NCBI GenBank assembly: GCA_018350325.1
Contig: JAEVLN010000014.1
Coordinates: 1,638,001 to 1,702,000, forward strand
Direction of reading: 5' to 3'
DNA from: Globodera rostochiensis
Lineage: Eukaryota; Nematoda; Chromadorea; Rhabditida; Heteroderidae
DNA length: 64,000 nt
Part shown: positions 46,286 to 60,200 of the stretch, one piece after another
Layout of the letters: the number at the start of each line of letters is the position of its first letter
How positions within the stretch are numbered: the stretch's first letter is position 1
Position numbers and translations under genes: made by a program
Notes under the pieces: generated by a model
The model's input: only the letters and a program-made list of their open reading frames with translations
Told to the model about the DNA's origin: nothing
Database searches by the model: none

Positions 46286-48266
46286 TCACTGACAAATCTT
46301 CAACAGTTGCTCTTTCCCTCCCGTCCATGGCCAAAGAGTGCCAATTTCGTCGGTCGGGTCCTTGGCAAATGCGGACACTTTGTCATCTCCATCAACCGCA
46401 GGAATTGGGAAAGCTTTGCCTGAAATGACACATTCTGACGGCTAATGTCCCCCGAGGGCCCACTTTCGGTCAAAACTTTGCGCATGTACGGGACCAATTT
46501 GTCGTTCCACAGCTGGACGAACCAGCCTTGGGCCTCCTCACTACTCAGTGGACATTGCAGCAGAACTCGCGGGCCCAACGTTAACTAAAAACAATTAACT
46601 AATTGCGTTATCCGTCTGGAGCAAATGTTGTTAATGGGTTTGCTTTTACGTCGGGTCCGCCGGTGGCCGCCCGTTCGATGAATTCGTTGACCGCGCGGAG
46701 GGAACGCCCGAGGAAATGGAGAACGCTCTCGAGAGGGTCGGCGGGGGACGGGCACAGCGCCGGAGGGCCCAACGAGGCGTACGAGGACAGCTCCTGCTCG
46801 GCCAGCCGACGACGGAGATACCGTCCCAAATAGCCTGACAATCGCCCGAAGTTTAGGCCAAATTATCCAAAGAATCCGTCCGATGTGTCACCAAACCCAC
46901 CGTTGACAGCGTCCATTTTGTAGCTGAGTGCGAACAGCCTGAAGTTGTGGTGCAGTTGGAGCTGCTGCACTGGACTGTGGTCCACGCAAGTTCGATTAAG
47001 CGTGCAAATGACGAAAGGCGATGAGAGAGGCAAATCCGCCGCGACCGATGCTCCCGCGAGAAGTTCTTCCCCGGCGGCACTATTGTTGAACGCCTCCAAA
47101 ACCGTGCCTAGCCGTTTCCACTGCAAATTGTCCATCACCAGCACAGCTGTGTTCGATGCGGGCCGAAGTGCGGCAATTAGCTGCTCTTTGACCTAAATGC
47201 ACGCATTTTTAAATGAGTTTCTGTGCCCACCTGCTGCACTTTCTGCTGCTGATTGCCTTCTTGCCGATGCTTCTCCCCGTCCATCGGAAATCGAATGTCC
47301 ACCAATGCCTTCGATGTGTTCGGGTTGTTGTTGTTGTTTCTTTCAAGTCGCATCAGCAAATATTTGGCCAAAAGTCGGGCCAAGTTGGACTTCCCTATAA
47401 AAAGCATTCCTTTTTTATCTGATCGATCGGCCCAACAAAACAAACCAATCCCCGTTGGGCCGAACAGCAACAGTCGACGATGTTGTTCGAGTTGGTAGAG
47501 CAACTGCTCGAGCAAATGACGCGGAAATAGACTTTCCAATACCAAAGCATCCACCGAATGTTGGACAACCCCTAAAGGGATTTTGAACCTTCGCTGATCA
47601 CTGATCATACCTTTCAGCCTTATTCTGATCAACGTGCCGGGCTGTAGTGCTTCTGCCGGTGACAATTTTGGTAATAGCTCGCCTAACTCGGCGCAGTTCT
47701 CCACTAATTGCTGCTGTTGTCCCGTTTCCGAAACGGAACCCCTCCGGCGAATCAAAAAAATTTCCGAATGGCCTCCCGTGTCCGACTGCTGTTGGGTAGG
47801 GTGGATTTGATACCCGATGATGCTGGAGTAGGAATCGATCCCCAAAGACAAGTCGGGGTCAATTCGATCTGAAATATAAAAAGTGATCGGAGGTGAAGCC
47901 GCCAACGGACGGACTTACGAAGGTACTCCTCCAGAAGAAGCCCCAGTTTCTGATCCAAATCCTTCCAACTCGTTGCTGACCCGACGGGCAACGGTAAATA
48001 GCCGACGGTCAATTCTCTGCGGGCAGTGCCTCCCGTTTTGCTTGTCATTGCGGCACCGCTCATAACACTGCCCAAACTGGAAGAAGCCTGGGAGGAGAGG
48101 GTGGAGGAGGAGCCGGAGTTGGCACGGGAAATGGAGCAAAGCGAATTGGAGGGAGGGAGGGACATCAAATGGCCGAGGGGGTGAGGCGAGTCGAGACGGC
48201 CGCTCAGATCCACACAGAGCACAACTTTGGCCGAAGGCAGCGCCGTGGAAGGCCCTCGGGAAGACC
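46286..48266 (-). other. NAV AAA-ATPase exon block
   Basis: These exons encode the diagnostic navigator C-terminus. A region equivalent to the NAV pre-AAA segment contains LPLPVGSATSWKDLDQKLGL and DPDLSLGIDSYSSIIGYQI. Walker A is GPTGIGKS, split by an intron after GIG (donor at 47445, acceptor before 47394). The Walker B region is AVLVMDNLQWKRLG. The sensor region is LQLHHNFRLFALSYKMDAVN followed by GYLGRYLRRRLAEQ, which aligns with the QLHHNFR and G.LGR.LRR.L.E motifs I know from NAV1-3. The nucleotide-binding Lys and Ser are intact, so ATP binding is expected. The end KAFPIPAVDGDDKVSAFAKD and TDEIGTLWPWTGG fits the NAV C-terminus. Confidence 0.92.
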
Positions 48267-51200
48267 CTTAGGCGGGGAGGGGGAGGGATAATTTGCATAA
48301 AGAGGCTCATTAGGGTTCAATCAATTAGGAATGTTATTAAAAAAGGGGTGAAATGTTTATTTGTTAGGGGGGAACCAACGTTTAGAAGAAGTTGTTGAGG
48401 AGGCGAAGCTGCTGCGGTCTGTCGATTTATTCGCAAGTTCTGCCGGAACGAATTGTTGGGCTCCGTTGGCGGAGCTTCCGGTGGTTGTCGTGTTAACGGA
48501 AATGTCCCCGCTGGAGGGCGACGAGGCAGCCAAGTCGTAAAGAGCCGCGAGCTGTTCGGGGGCTTCAACGAGTACCTTAAGTGGGGCAAGGGAAATAATT
48601 AATGACAACTCCAAATTCCTTCCCAATTCGACCTCCTCTAATGTGGCAGCATCGAAATCCAATCCGGGCCCGGCCATACAGGTCGTGTTCAGCGACAAAT
48701 GCGAGCTGGCCCTGGACTCGGAGTGAACTCTTCGTTCCAGAAGGCTGAAGTTGTACTTCAGCAGTTTGTTCTCATGCTAAACGACAAGCAATTTGTTGCA
48801 GATTAATGCTTTCTGAAATAGCGTAAGCCGTCCAACAGGTTACCTGAAGTCTGTTGACAGTCTCCCGGAGGATGTCGATCTCCTTGGCCTTGTCCAGTGC
48901 GTCCAACTGCACGTCCGTCAGTGCCAACTCTCTGGTTTCCAACTCTCGCTGCAACAGTGCCATTTCCACCGGACTCAACTCCTCGGAATGTGCCTTAGTT
49001 GAGTCCATTTTGGAGGTCATCGAGGAGGAGGACGAATTGTTGTTGTTTGCCAAGTTGAGGAAGGACGAAGGGAACGAGCTGTGCGTGTTGTCGGTGGTAT
49101 CCTTCAGAGGTTGCAGCTGTTGCTGCTGCTGCTTGCTCTTCTTGGTGCCCTTGTGAAAGGCTCGGTTGAACGAACTTCGAATCTGCAGTTAAAGCACAAC
49201 ATTCAGTTGACGTTTCATACTTTCATGGACGGACATGACCATACGGGCAATTTATTTTGGCAAAATTAAATGTTTCAACAAATCACAACGACACCAAATA
49301 AATATATTATTTAAAATGTTTAAATATGCACAAAGGCAAGTACCACCAAACACTATGGAAACACATTTACTAGGCTAACCTGGGTGTCCACATTGGTTTT
49401 CTTAAGGAAATTTGTTAATCCAATTACAAATAAATGACCCCCCCCCCATTCGATAAGCCCCAAAACTTTCGGTCGGTCGGTCGCCTCTTCCCGCACTTAC
49501 CCAACTCTTTTTGTTGCTGCCGCCGCCGTTCTGTTGCTGCTCGTCTCCTTTGGCGCCCGCCGACTTCAAAGTGCACGCCGCCCCCTCCATGTTCGAGAAG
49601 GGCACCACTCCCGCCGTCACACTCAGCGCACGCAATTGCTCAATTTCGTTGCACAGTCTTTCGACTTCGTCTCGCTGGACAATGCCAAATTCCAAGGAAT
49701 AATAATGCCAAAGTCACCTTGACGTTTTGCTTCTGCTGCAATTTGCCCAGTGCCAGCATGATGGACTGCAGCCGGTTGTCAAACATTTGGATCACGCAGT
49801 TGAACCCGCTGTTCTTCTGGCTCAGCAGCTGCACATGCGTTCGGTAGGACTCCAATTCGTTCTGCAACTTGCCGATCTCCCACTCATAACGCTCTTCGAT
49901 CTGAACAATCGGTTGATTACCCTCCACAAATCAAAGTGTCTCTCTCTTTCATTTTGGCATTTAATTTACCGTCGAATATGTCGAACCGATTGAAGAGGCC
50001 AACGACAGCTGCGAACCCGGCTGCTGAATGGGCAATCGAGTGGGCGAATTAACGCCACTATTTGGAAATTTGAGATTTGAGTAAATTCGGCCGTCGGTGC
50101 CCCTGGCGGACAGAGAGCCTAAAAGTTGAATAGAATAAAGAAAATCAGGGCTTATATTTTAAAACACATTTTTAGAGGGATTGAAAGCTTCAGGCAAACA
50201 AAGCAAGCCAAAAAGGGTTAAGCCGCTTTTCCTCTATTACCAGCGGAGTGGAGATGGTTATTGTTCAGTTCCAGCTGTCGTGGCAGTGAAAGCGGTGTCC
50301 GACGGTTTAAGTGCGGTGAACTTCTTTGTTGTGGCGGAATCGGCAACGGCGGATGTGAACTTTTGGCACTTTTGTCCGCGGGCGGCGCTTCAATAACATC
50401 GCCTCGGGCATTGCTGTTGAGTGCCTCTAACTGTCCCCTGACGTATTCGAGCACTCGCCGCTGCGTTTCCCCTCCGTCTCCCCTGCCTCTCCTGCGCTGT
50501 CTCTCCTCGTGCTGCTCCAACACAGTGACCATTGACCGCGACATTGCGGAGAGTGAGGCGGAGCGCTGATGGGGAGTGCCGGAGGCGACGGACGAACGGG
50601 CGGAAGAGCCCGGAGGGGGAGGAGGAGGGAAGCACTGAGGGGGCAACAATGGCCCATTGGAATAGCCGTAAAGATCCCCTCCACGACTCCGTCGATGAAC
50701 TGAAATTTGAAGCGCGTGCAAACGTAGGAAAAGCATAGGGCAGAAAAAGGACTTCAATTTAAATTGTTAGCATGGATAAGATTATTGAAGCGATTTTGGA
50801 ATATGCCGTAAGCGATTTTTATGCCATTCAATGCTAAACGAATTGTTTTGGCATTGTCCAAGTTGCAATAGCATATCATAAGGCCAGTCAGTTCAAATGA
50901 TATTCAAAAGCGTTATTGAATCGCGACAGCTCTATCGCTTCACTGACCACTGGACGAAGTGGCATTTGTATTGCCTGGGGGTGCAAATGTTGAGGAAGTG
51001 TATCCGTTGACGGAGTAATGATGGCGAGGGCTGATCAGCAATGAGTTCAGCTGCAGCCGTTGGTGAGGCAAATTGCGCGAAATGTTGGCGAACTGTCCCT
51101 GCCGCGGGGAATGGTCGTCCGCAGCCGCGGGGAGAGGACGGACACCGGCGGAAAGCACCCGAAGGTGGGCGTGCCGGTCCAACGAGTGCGTGTGGTAGGC

Positions 51201-54200
51201 GGGGTGCTGCTGATGGTGCTGGCGTCGGTGCAACAAATCTGCTGATCAGTGGGAGGGATGATCAGTTAGACATTTCGTTATATTGGTGAAGAGGGGCTTT
51301 TCAATTAAGATTAAGAAAACGAATCCCGAATGGGACACAAATGTAAGCCACAAATGAGGGAATTAAGTCTCTGACAACCATTTTGAAGATGTGTTGCAGC
51401 CATTGTTTGCTGTTGTGTGCCGAGAAGTGTTGCCCCGGGCGGCCGCGCACTTTGACCTAAAAAGGCATAAAGTTGGACAACGACTGACTACATAAGTTAA
51501 ATCCAGTAATTAGTTTTTGTGTGACAGTTATTAATTATTGAATAAAGTTTTGCCCCGCGTCGTTCTTTCGCCGACGTCCCCTGCGGCGACGCTCAAAGTG
51601 TCGCCATCATCGCTCAACACCATCAAATTGTGTGGTGGCGAAAGCAGCCGTCGCTGAAACAATGATTTTGGTTTTGAATAGAAAACAAAATGCCAAAAAG
51701 CAAAATGCCAAAACAAACCGCATCAACTGGTCGGTGGGTTCTGCTCAGCTGTTGCTGCTGTTGGTACTGAAGCGGTGGCCAATCGACTGCAGTGATTGTG
51801 TGGTAAGGCCGGAAGAGGTCGAACTGTTGCTGATTTTGTTGTTCTGGTTGTTGCTGTTGTTGCCGTCGATGTTGTTGACCTTGTTCCCTGAGGGCAAACA
51901 GTTGTTCGTTGGGGTGATGTTGGTACGGCTTCTGCGGATGCTGAGACTGCTCGATACGGTGGTGCTGATCACAGCCGCTTCTCCTTCCCTCGGCTGAATT
52001 GTGCACAAAATGGCCAACCGCCGGAGTGGGAAGATACTGAAATGGAAAGATGAAGCCGTTGAAAAAGAATTGCAAAATGTTTTGCCAAAAGAGACTTTGG
52101 CAAAAGCAAATAATATTTGGCCAAAATGTCCAAAGAATGGAATATAAAAGAGGGCGGCGGAAGTGTAGCGAAGTGACCCTCCGAAGCCATCCCCCGGGGG
52201 GAGAGACTTTGTCAGAAGGGACCCCCCCCCCCCGGAGGGGAAAATGGCCCTTTCCCTCCTCCGTTTCGCAATTTCCCCTCGCGCGTCTCTCCTCCCGTCG
52301 CCTTGCTATTCCTCCCTCATTTGTGCCCAAATTTGGACAAATTGGCCATCTCACCCCCCCCCCCTCCGACCATTCCTCTTCAAATGCAAATCTTTCTCAT
52401 CCGCCCCCCCCCCGCCCTCACTGGCACCCGCAATTTCTTACCCATCAATCCCTACCGAACTTCCGGAAAATGGCTTATCTTGACATTCCAATCTTTATTG
52501 TCCCCTTAGGGCATATTCCTGCACATTCGGCCAATTAATCACAAAACATCCCCTCCGATAAAGTGTCGTAAATTCGATGATAAATGAAACTATGCCTATG
52601 CATGAAATGAAAGAAGAATTCAAAATGCTTTTTTAAAGTCATTCATCTCCAATTTTGCGTTGTTTTTGGAAAATTCACTTCCAAAACGCCCAAACGCCAT
52701 TTAAAATTGGTCACTCGGAAATGCGTAATTTCGACAAATTTATTGGGGTGGAAAAAGGTAGCCGGCCAATTTGGTCAATTGGCTTACAAAATTTGGACTT
52801 TACCCCATTTGAAGTGGACGGTCTGTGGGGGTCGACGATTGGGCCACCGCCGCCGGCACTTCCGAAATAGGCACATCCCCTCTGGGCACTTTTGCACTTT
52901 TGCAAGAGTTGTCCAGCAGTTTGTCTTTCCCTCTCCGCTGCACTGACCATCGAACTGTTGGGGAAATGTTTCAATTTCCAAATTCCGTTCTTTTTTAAAT
53001 TTACTTTGGCTGCGGACCGTTAGGCTTTTGGAAGGAGACAAAGTCAATGTGTTTTTGGCCATTTTCGTGAGCAAATTGGCGCATTTTGTTGGGAGATAAT
53101 TGGCCCAAAAGGTAATCGGACGAACTTTAAAAATATTAAAAATCCGTATAAAAAAGTTATTTTGAAAATTCCTTGAAAACCTTCCGGTCAAATCATCCGT
53201 AGAAATGTCGTCGTCAAATGGTTCCGAAAGACCGCTGGACAGTGAGGAACTGTCCTCATAACTAAGAAAATGGGGAAATGAGGCCAAATCGGAGAGCATT
53301 GGGAGGGGGTCAAAGATTAATCATCAGACTCCAGAAAGACCCCCGAGGGTATTTGGAAGCTTTCTTCCGGTAAGGCAATTTTGCATTTCCTCCCATTGTT
53401 AATCGTTAACATATTGTGCCCCCCCCCCAACCATCACGCAACTTCTTCCAAAAGTTGTAATAATAAATTGGCCCATGGCACTTTTCACTTCAAACCCTCC
53501 GGGGCATTCTGTCAGCACATCGACACTTTTTACCCCTTCGGCGTAAAATTAAGCAAACTATTCCGGATGAGGCGAAGGAAAGCAAAAAGGGATGGCATGG
53601 AATTTGGAATGGAATGGAAGCCAAAAAAATATGGTAAAAGTTGCAATTGTAAATTTCAAATTCGAAGTTGGGGGGGGGGGGGGGGACTCGTAAAGCCAGC
53701 AATATCTTTCCGAACTTTTCATTGGCCCTCCCATCCATCCGGCTTTGTGCATAAATAAATTGTGGCGCACATTCCGCGCTCCAATGACGGAGCGCAGGGA
53801 ATGGGGCGCGGATTGAAAAGGATCGGATGACGCCGTGGGGGAGAGGACAAATGGACGAATGGACTGAGTTTCGATGTTTGATGTAATGGACGTTGAAGAA
53901 AGCAATGGAAGATGAAAATAGAATATGGAAGAACAAAAAGGGGAAGAAGAAAAAAAAAGAAGAAGAAATATGCATTTGAACGCCCAATTGGGCATGACAT
54001 AAATTCTAGTGCTGCACGAGAGTCTCGGTATCGAGTCTCGAGTATCGGGGAATTTTGGGTCTCGTGCAGCACTAATAAATTCTGTGAAGACAAATGATAA
54101 AATAAAAGATGAATTTGGATGGATTTATCAGACATTGCCAACGTTTCCATTGGTCTCTGCCCTCCCCCCCCCCCGGGTGAAGCAAGGCGAAATTTGCGCG

Positions 54201-57200
54201 GTAGCAACCGCCGAAAAAGAATGCCATTTTTGTTTTGGCCGCGCGGCGGTCATGGACAAGTGTTGGGAAGGCAAAATGGGAGGGGGGGGGGGGGGGGTGA
54301 CTGGGGAAGGGGGGGGGGGGGGAGAATGTTGTGTTTGTGTTGTGCTTGGCCAATTCCCCTCCCCCTCTGTGTGTTCCGCCAGTTTGGCTAATTGCATTTG
54401 CTGGGATCGAAGGCACAACGCCCGAAACGAAAGGGGAGAGGGAGCGGGCATTTTGAAGGACAGCCCATAACCCCCCCCCCCCGGGGTGAGAATGGTCTCT
54501 GGTCGGGCGGCCCCAAGGGAAATCCACAAGGAACTGTTTAAACGCATTAGGCCTAACATAACAAAAAGGTTGGATATCAAAAATAAAATTGAGCGAATGA
54601 CAAATAGTGGTGAAAGAGTGTAAAAGTGGCTGGCTAAAGAAGGGCGCCAGGGGGGGGGGGAGGGAGGGGTAATGCGCGGATGGAGTGAATGGAATGGTCG
54701 GAAGGGCAATAGCCGCAGGGGAAGGAGTGAAGAATGGATGAGCTCTTCCTTCATCTTCATGCTGCCAACAGTTGGCTGATGCTGTGCAGGGGGGGAATCT
54801 CCCCCGGGGGGGGGGGGAATCTCCCCGTTTTTGAATACATCCAATCCAACCTTTCTTTCCCCACAAATTTGTCCTTCTTCTCCAACCCAACCCCAATCTT
54901 CGTCTCATCCCATCCATTCATCCATCTGCCCCCCCCCCGCCTCTGTCGTCCGGTTACCGACCTCCCCCCCCCCCTTTTCTAAGAACACCCATTGGGCCCT
55001 TTCAAATTGGCGCGCAAATGATGCACTACTTAAAGAAGAAAAGGAAACAATTTAAATCAGATCAATATTGGTAACTTTTTTAACGAAATTCATTGCCTTA
55101 AGAATGTCAAAAAAGGATGAAAATATAACTGACTGCCCTTTAGGGGAATGAAAGAGTGGAAAAACAAGAGACTTTTGGAACAAAATGTACAAATCCCATT
55201 CCTTCAGCAATTTGGGCCAAAAGATGTCAAAAGTGGAGAAGGGCGGGGAAGTGAAATTTTGAACTCGGGAGGCTTTTGGGTTGTGGTGAATGAAAAATGT
55301 GTGTTTTTGGAGTTGGGGCCGGAGAAGTGGCGATGGTGGTGGTATTGACCAGTTGGGTTAGGGGGGGGGGGGAAGTCGGGAGTCACTCCCGCGGGGAAAG
55401 TGGACGAACCCTCGGGGGCATAAAACGATGCCGGAGGGTAGGGATGGACATAAGTTGAGGGGGGGGGGGGGGGGGGGGGATTTGTCGGTTGAGTGAATGG
55501 AATAAAAAAAAGACAATCCCCGAGGAAAAGGTTGGGTTGGGAGAGTGGAAGTGTGTGAGAACAAAATAAAGTGGTCAATTTGAGGCTCAAAATAAGCCAA
55601 GATGAGTTGAGAGGGACGGAAAAGGCCGCAATGACTTCGTTCAATCCCCAAAATTGCTGAAAAATGTTTTAAAAAGGGATCGATCGATTGGCAGGGCCAA
55701 ATGGGGAGTCGCCGGATAAATTATAAACACAAAATGGACGGGAATCGGGTGGACGAATGGAGAGTGGGGGAGGGGGTCATTAATAAATAAAAGGAGTGGC
55801 CAATTAATGGCCAAGGTGGATGGACGCACAAGTCGAAGCTGCTGGGCGGGATTGGCTGGGGAAGTGGCCAAATCTTGAACAGATTCCCGACAGATTTGTG
55901 TTTCCGTTTGTTCAGTCGCCTCCCCCCCCCTCCCATTAAGTAAAAGTGGGGGGGGGGGGGGGGGGCATTTGGGCAACAGAAGGAGAAATTCTCAAAAAAA
56001 TCTCACAGCGAAACGGCCATTCGTTGTCTGATCAATGTCAATTTTGGCCTTTTGTTCTTTCTCCTCCAGCGAATTTGTTGTTCGTCAGCCTTCGATCTTC
56101 CGCCAGTTTGGTCCAAAACCCGCCGAATTTTTGGACATTGAGACTTCATTTTATTGAACGTCCAAAGGTAAGTAAATGCACACTTTTGATGTGTGGTCTT
56201 TAGGTTGGGTTGTGAAAGTGCCAACGTTTAAATGATTTTCGGCCTTGGCATTGCGTTGGCGTCGTCAAATAATAAACGGGTGCAATTATGTCTTAGCTGC
56301 TCTCTCTACCCAATAATGGCAGGCAAATGCCCAACAACGCGGCGGGAATGACCAAAGATTTGAAGGAAAATGGCAGGAATTTGACCAAAAGTTACTGAAA
56401 GGCGACGGCACACAGAGAAAGTACAATTTCAGAGAGAAAAGTGCAAAAAATGGAAGCATATTGAAAGAGGCAAATTTCCCTCAAAAATGCATTGGGTCAT
56501 GCCGGAGAATCCTTTACGAAGACGGCACCGGTGGGACAAAAAAACCGGAGTTGGTCTGGTCCATTACTAATAAACCCGACGTACCCTTCGGGGGGGATTT
56601 GTTCTTTAACCAAACACACCTTTCTCTGAAGCGGCTTTTCCTCCCTCCCCCTCGCAAAGCTGTCCCGGAATTTGGCCTCAGGTCTAATGCCATCACCAGT
56701 TTGTTCCCTGCGGGGATGCTCGTCGAATAGAGATGGCGTGCCATCGGTTGACGTCGAAAGTCCAGCTCGCTTTCACTGGCGTAATCTAAGAAAATGCCAA
56801 ATTTGATCATGTAAATTTGGGTGCATTTGTGTGCCTGCGGTGCCGGACATTGGCGGATTATCCGGATAATGATGTTGATTACGCGAGGTTGCCCCTCCGG
56901 AGATGACCCCTACGGCGTCCTTCCCGGCCCCTTCGGTCGCCAGCTGTTGTTTTCCATTGTTCGAGTCGATCATTTTGCGCCGCCCCTCCCCCTCCTCCCC
57001 GTCCATCTTCTGTCCCATTATGCCCCCCTTTCCGTTTTTATGTAAGTTCTGCTGCCCGTCGTTGTCCTCTGCCGTTGCCGGTGCCGTCCCTCCTCCAATG
57101 ATTGCGCAATCTCCCAAAAGTTCACCCAATTGGTCATTTTTGGTTGAGAAACAATGAATTTGAATTGTCGTCCGCACGGAATCCGTCGAATTGTCGGAAG

Positions 57201-60200
57201 CAGTGGCAACAGCTGCAGAGATTAGCTCATCCGGTGAGACTTTCTGATGTTGTTGGCTCGAATGACCGTCTTGGCATCGATGGTTTGGGTGATCTTTGTC
57301 GAAATGATAGCAGCGATTTGTCTCTTCTTCCGCTGGGGTGGACAGTGACGAGGACGGGCAGGGAGAAGCTGAAAGACGAATAAATAAGGGGGAGGAAATG
57401 AATGCGAATTTGTGGATTTTGTCCAAAAGATTTGTTAAAATGTTCGCGCTCAATAAATGTCACTCCGAGCAATGAATGAATGTTCCGAAGGATTGGAAAG
57501 AAGATTGGAAGAGGAAAGAGAGATAAAGAGAAAGGAAAAGTGAAGGGAAGGGAAGAAGCAGTGAAAAGGTTGCTATTCACCCCCGAGGGGTGTTGTTGAA
57601 GAGATGGCTGCTGTCAGGTCAATGTCCGTCGCCACTTCACTCCGATGTCCGTCCTCCGCCGTTGGTTGGCCTTTTCAACTCAAAGTGCCAATCCTCGCTC
57701 CATAATGCAATTAGCCGCCCTTCTCATCCATGCCACCCAAATACCCTCATGAATAATTAATCTCCCATGGCTCCACCTCTGTGGCCAACTTAAGTGTCCG
57801 AGATGACCACACCATAACACACAGAGAACGTGCTGAAGATGTGGTCAGTTAGCATGGACTGGAGGTGGGTGGAGTGGAGGATGGAATGGAAGAGAAGGAA
57901 TGGATGATGAAGATTATGGAATGGAATGGAAGAGGAGGGATGGATGATGAAGATGATGAAATGGAAGAGAAGGGATGGATGATGAAGATGATGGAATGGA
58001 AGAGGAGGGATGGATAATGACATGAATTAGGGGATGGAATGGAAGGGATGGAATGGAAGGGATGGAATGGAAGGATGAATGGATGATGGACTGGAAGAAT
58101 GAATAATTAAGATTATGTAATTGGAAGAATGGCCACTCTTTCCTTCCCCTCCCCCCCCCCACTCCCAGCGGACACTTCATAAATCAGCCCAAACTCTATC
58201 AGTGAATGGACGGACTAATGAACGAAACAATCGCTGACAAAGTCCACTCGCTCCGATGCGTCGAATGGACAGCAGATTTTCACTAATTAGCGAAATTATT
58301 GGAGCAAATTACAAATGAGAGGAACGGGGAATTGGGGGGGGGGGATTTGGTTGGGATAGTGAGGCCAATTATAAGACCCCACTCACTGGGAATGGGGGCG
58401 ATGGATGAGCCCCAATTGGCTTATGTTTTCGAATTTTGCTTGATGAACAAAGCTCGAAAAAGGAAGGAATTTAATCTTCAAATTTATCTTCTGAAATTTC
58501 GAAAAAATATACTTAAAATTTAAACAGAAAAACAGAATTGATTTTTCAAAATGGGGAATCGAGATTATAATTAACAATCGACAAACCAATACCAACTCAC
58601 CTTGTTCCTCTCTGAGAACACTCATCAACTTTGTCGGTGCCATTGACGGCGGCACCGAAGGTGAAGGGCACTCCTCCCCACGGCACTTCTCCGACGGCAC
58701 TTTTCTTCCACCGATGTTTTGTTCTTCCATTGTCCCCTCAGGCAAAATTTGACTGGCCATTGTTGGAATGATCAATCGTTTTGCCGGCACAGCTTTTGCC
58801 AATTTGGAAATTTTGGCGACTTTTTCTGGATGAATCGGTGGCGATCCGTCACTCAGTCCGAGCATTTGCTCAGGAAAGTTCCATTTCTCCATCTCCGAAT
58901 TAACAACAATTGGCTCTTCTGGAGGTTTTTGAATCGCCGACGGTTCGCATTCGGAAGGATTGTCTGAAAGTTCGGAAAGAACCAAAATAAAGTCATGTGC
59001 CATCATTCATTCATTACCTTTCTCCCTCTGCTGATCAACGACAGACCGTTCTTCTGATCGATTTGCCTCCGATGTCCCGCCCAATACCTCCTCTTGTTGG
59101 TGCATCATCGGACTGACCACGCCGACCACCATGTGTGGGTTCCGTCTCGAATCGCTCATCAGCGGCGATCTGGGACACTCTGAGGCCGAGTCCGCCGACG
59201 ATGGGCGCCCTCCACAGAGAGAGGGCCGTTTCTGTGCCGGCGACGGAGTTCCGCCGGAAGGCACCGAAATTCCCTTGACGGCCAGAATTGGCTTCTTCTC
59301 CTGCATTTCGAATTTATATAATTAAGCCGATTTGATTTAATCAAAAAGACATTACCGTCGTGGGGGGAGAATTCGCCGCTTGGCACTTTTGCTGTTCTGT
59401 TCTCATTGTTTCTTCTTCCTTGGTCATCGAGTCCGTTTTATTTCCCGATAATTCTTCCTTTGTTTTCTTTGCTGATGGAATGCCTGTCAATTTGGAGTTG
59501 GAACTGGCCGGTTTTGAAGTGATCCTTATTCCAACAGATGAACTGCTTGAACTTGTGGTCATCAATGAGGGCGGAGTTTGAGAATACTGTGAAAATTTTA
59601 AATATATATTTTAAATTCGTGAAGTTTAAAAACAGCATCTGACTATGTCCGCCAGAATCAAATCAGACCAGGCCAGACAACAGGGATGGGCAAAATGTTG
59701 GATGTCGGAAGTCAGAAATTGTCGGGTTTTTGGTGATGTCGTATGTCGGATTTATTTTTTGCACCCATCCGGAACATTTGCCCAAATTGATTACCTTTTT
59801 AAGCTGGCCTGACTTTCTTCCTCCGTTAGAACTGGTTGAACACTGCGAGGTGTTCATCTGCTGAGATGCCGTTGTGCCTCCCCCTCCCCCTGCCCTTCCC
59901 CCCGCGCCTCTCTTCGCCGTCTCCCCACTGCGCACTGAACAGTCGGAAGAACAGTTGCTGACAGTCATTTGCTTTTGACGTTGCTGAGAAGCAGCTCTGC
60001 CGCTGGTGGGCTGAACTCCTCCACCAGCAGTGGCCGTGACCCTTCGGCTGACGGTAGATGAGGGCGGCATCAGCAAGGACTTTGAGGTGGAAGTCGGCTT
60101 CCTTAAGAGGACAAATTAGCCTTATGGGCCTCTGGACACCAATCAACCACCTGAGCTTGTTGATCTCCCCATTCTGGTCTGGAAGGTCTTTCCCCCGCGG

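Noticed and set aside
54072..54917. 281-codon minus-strand ORF and overlapping 238-codon ORF
   Set aside because: Low-complexity Pro/Ser/His translation of C-runs within a navigator intron; it overlaps the edge of the MITE.
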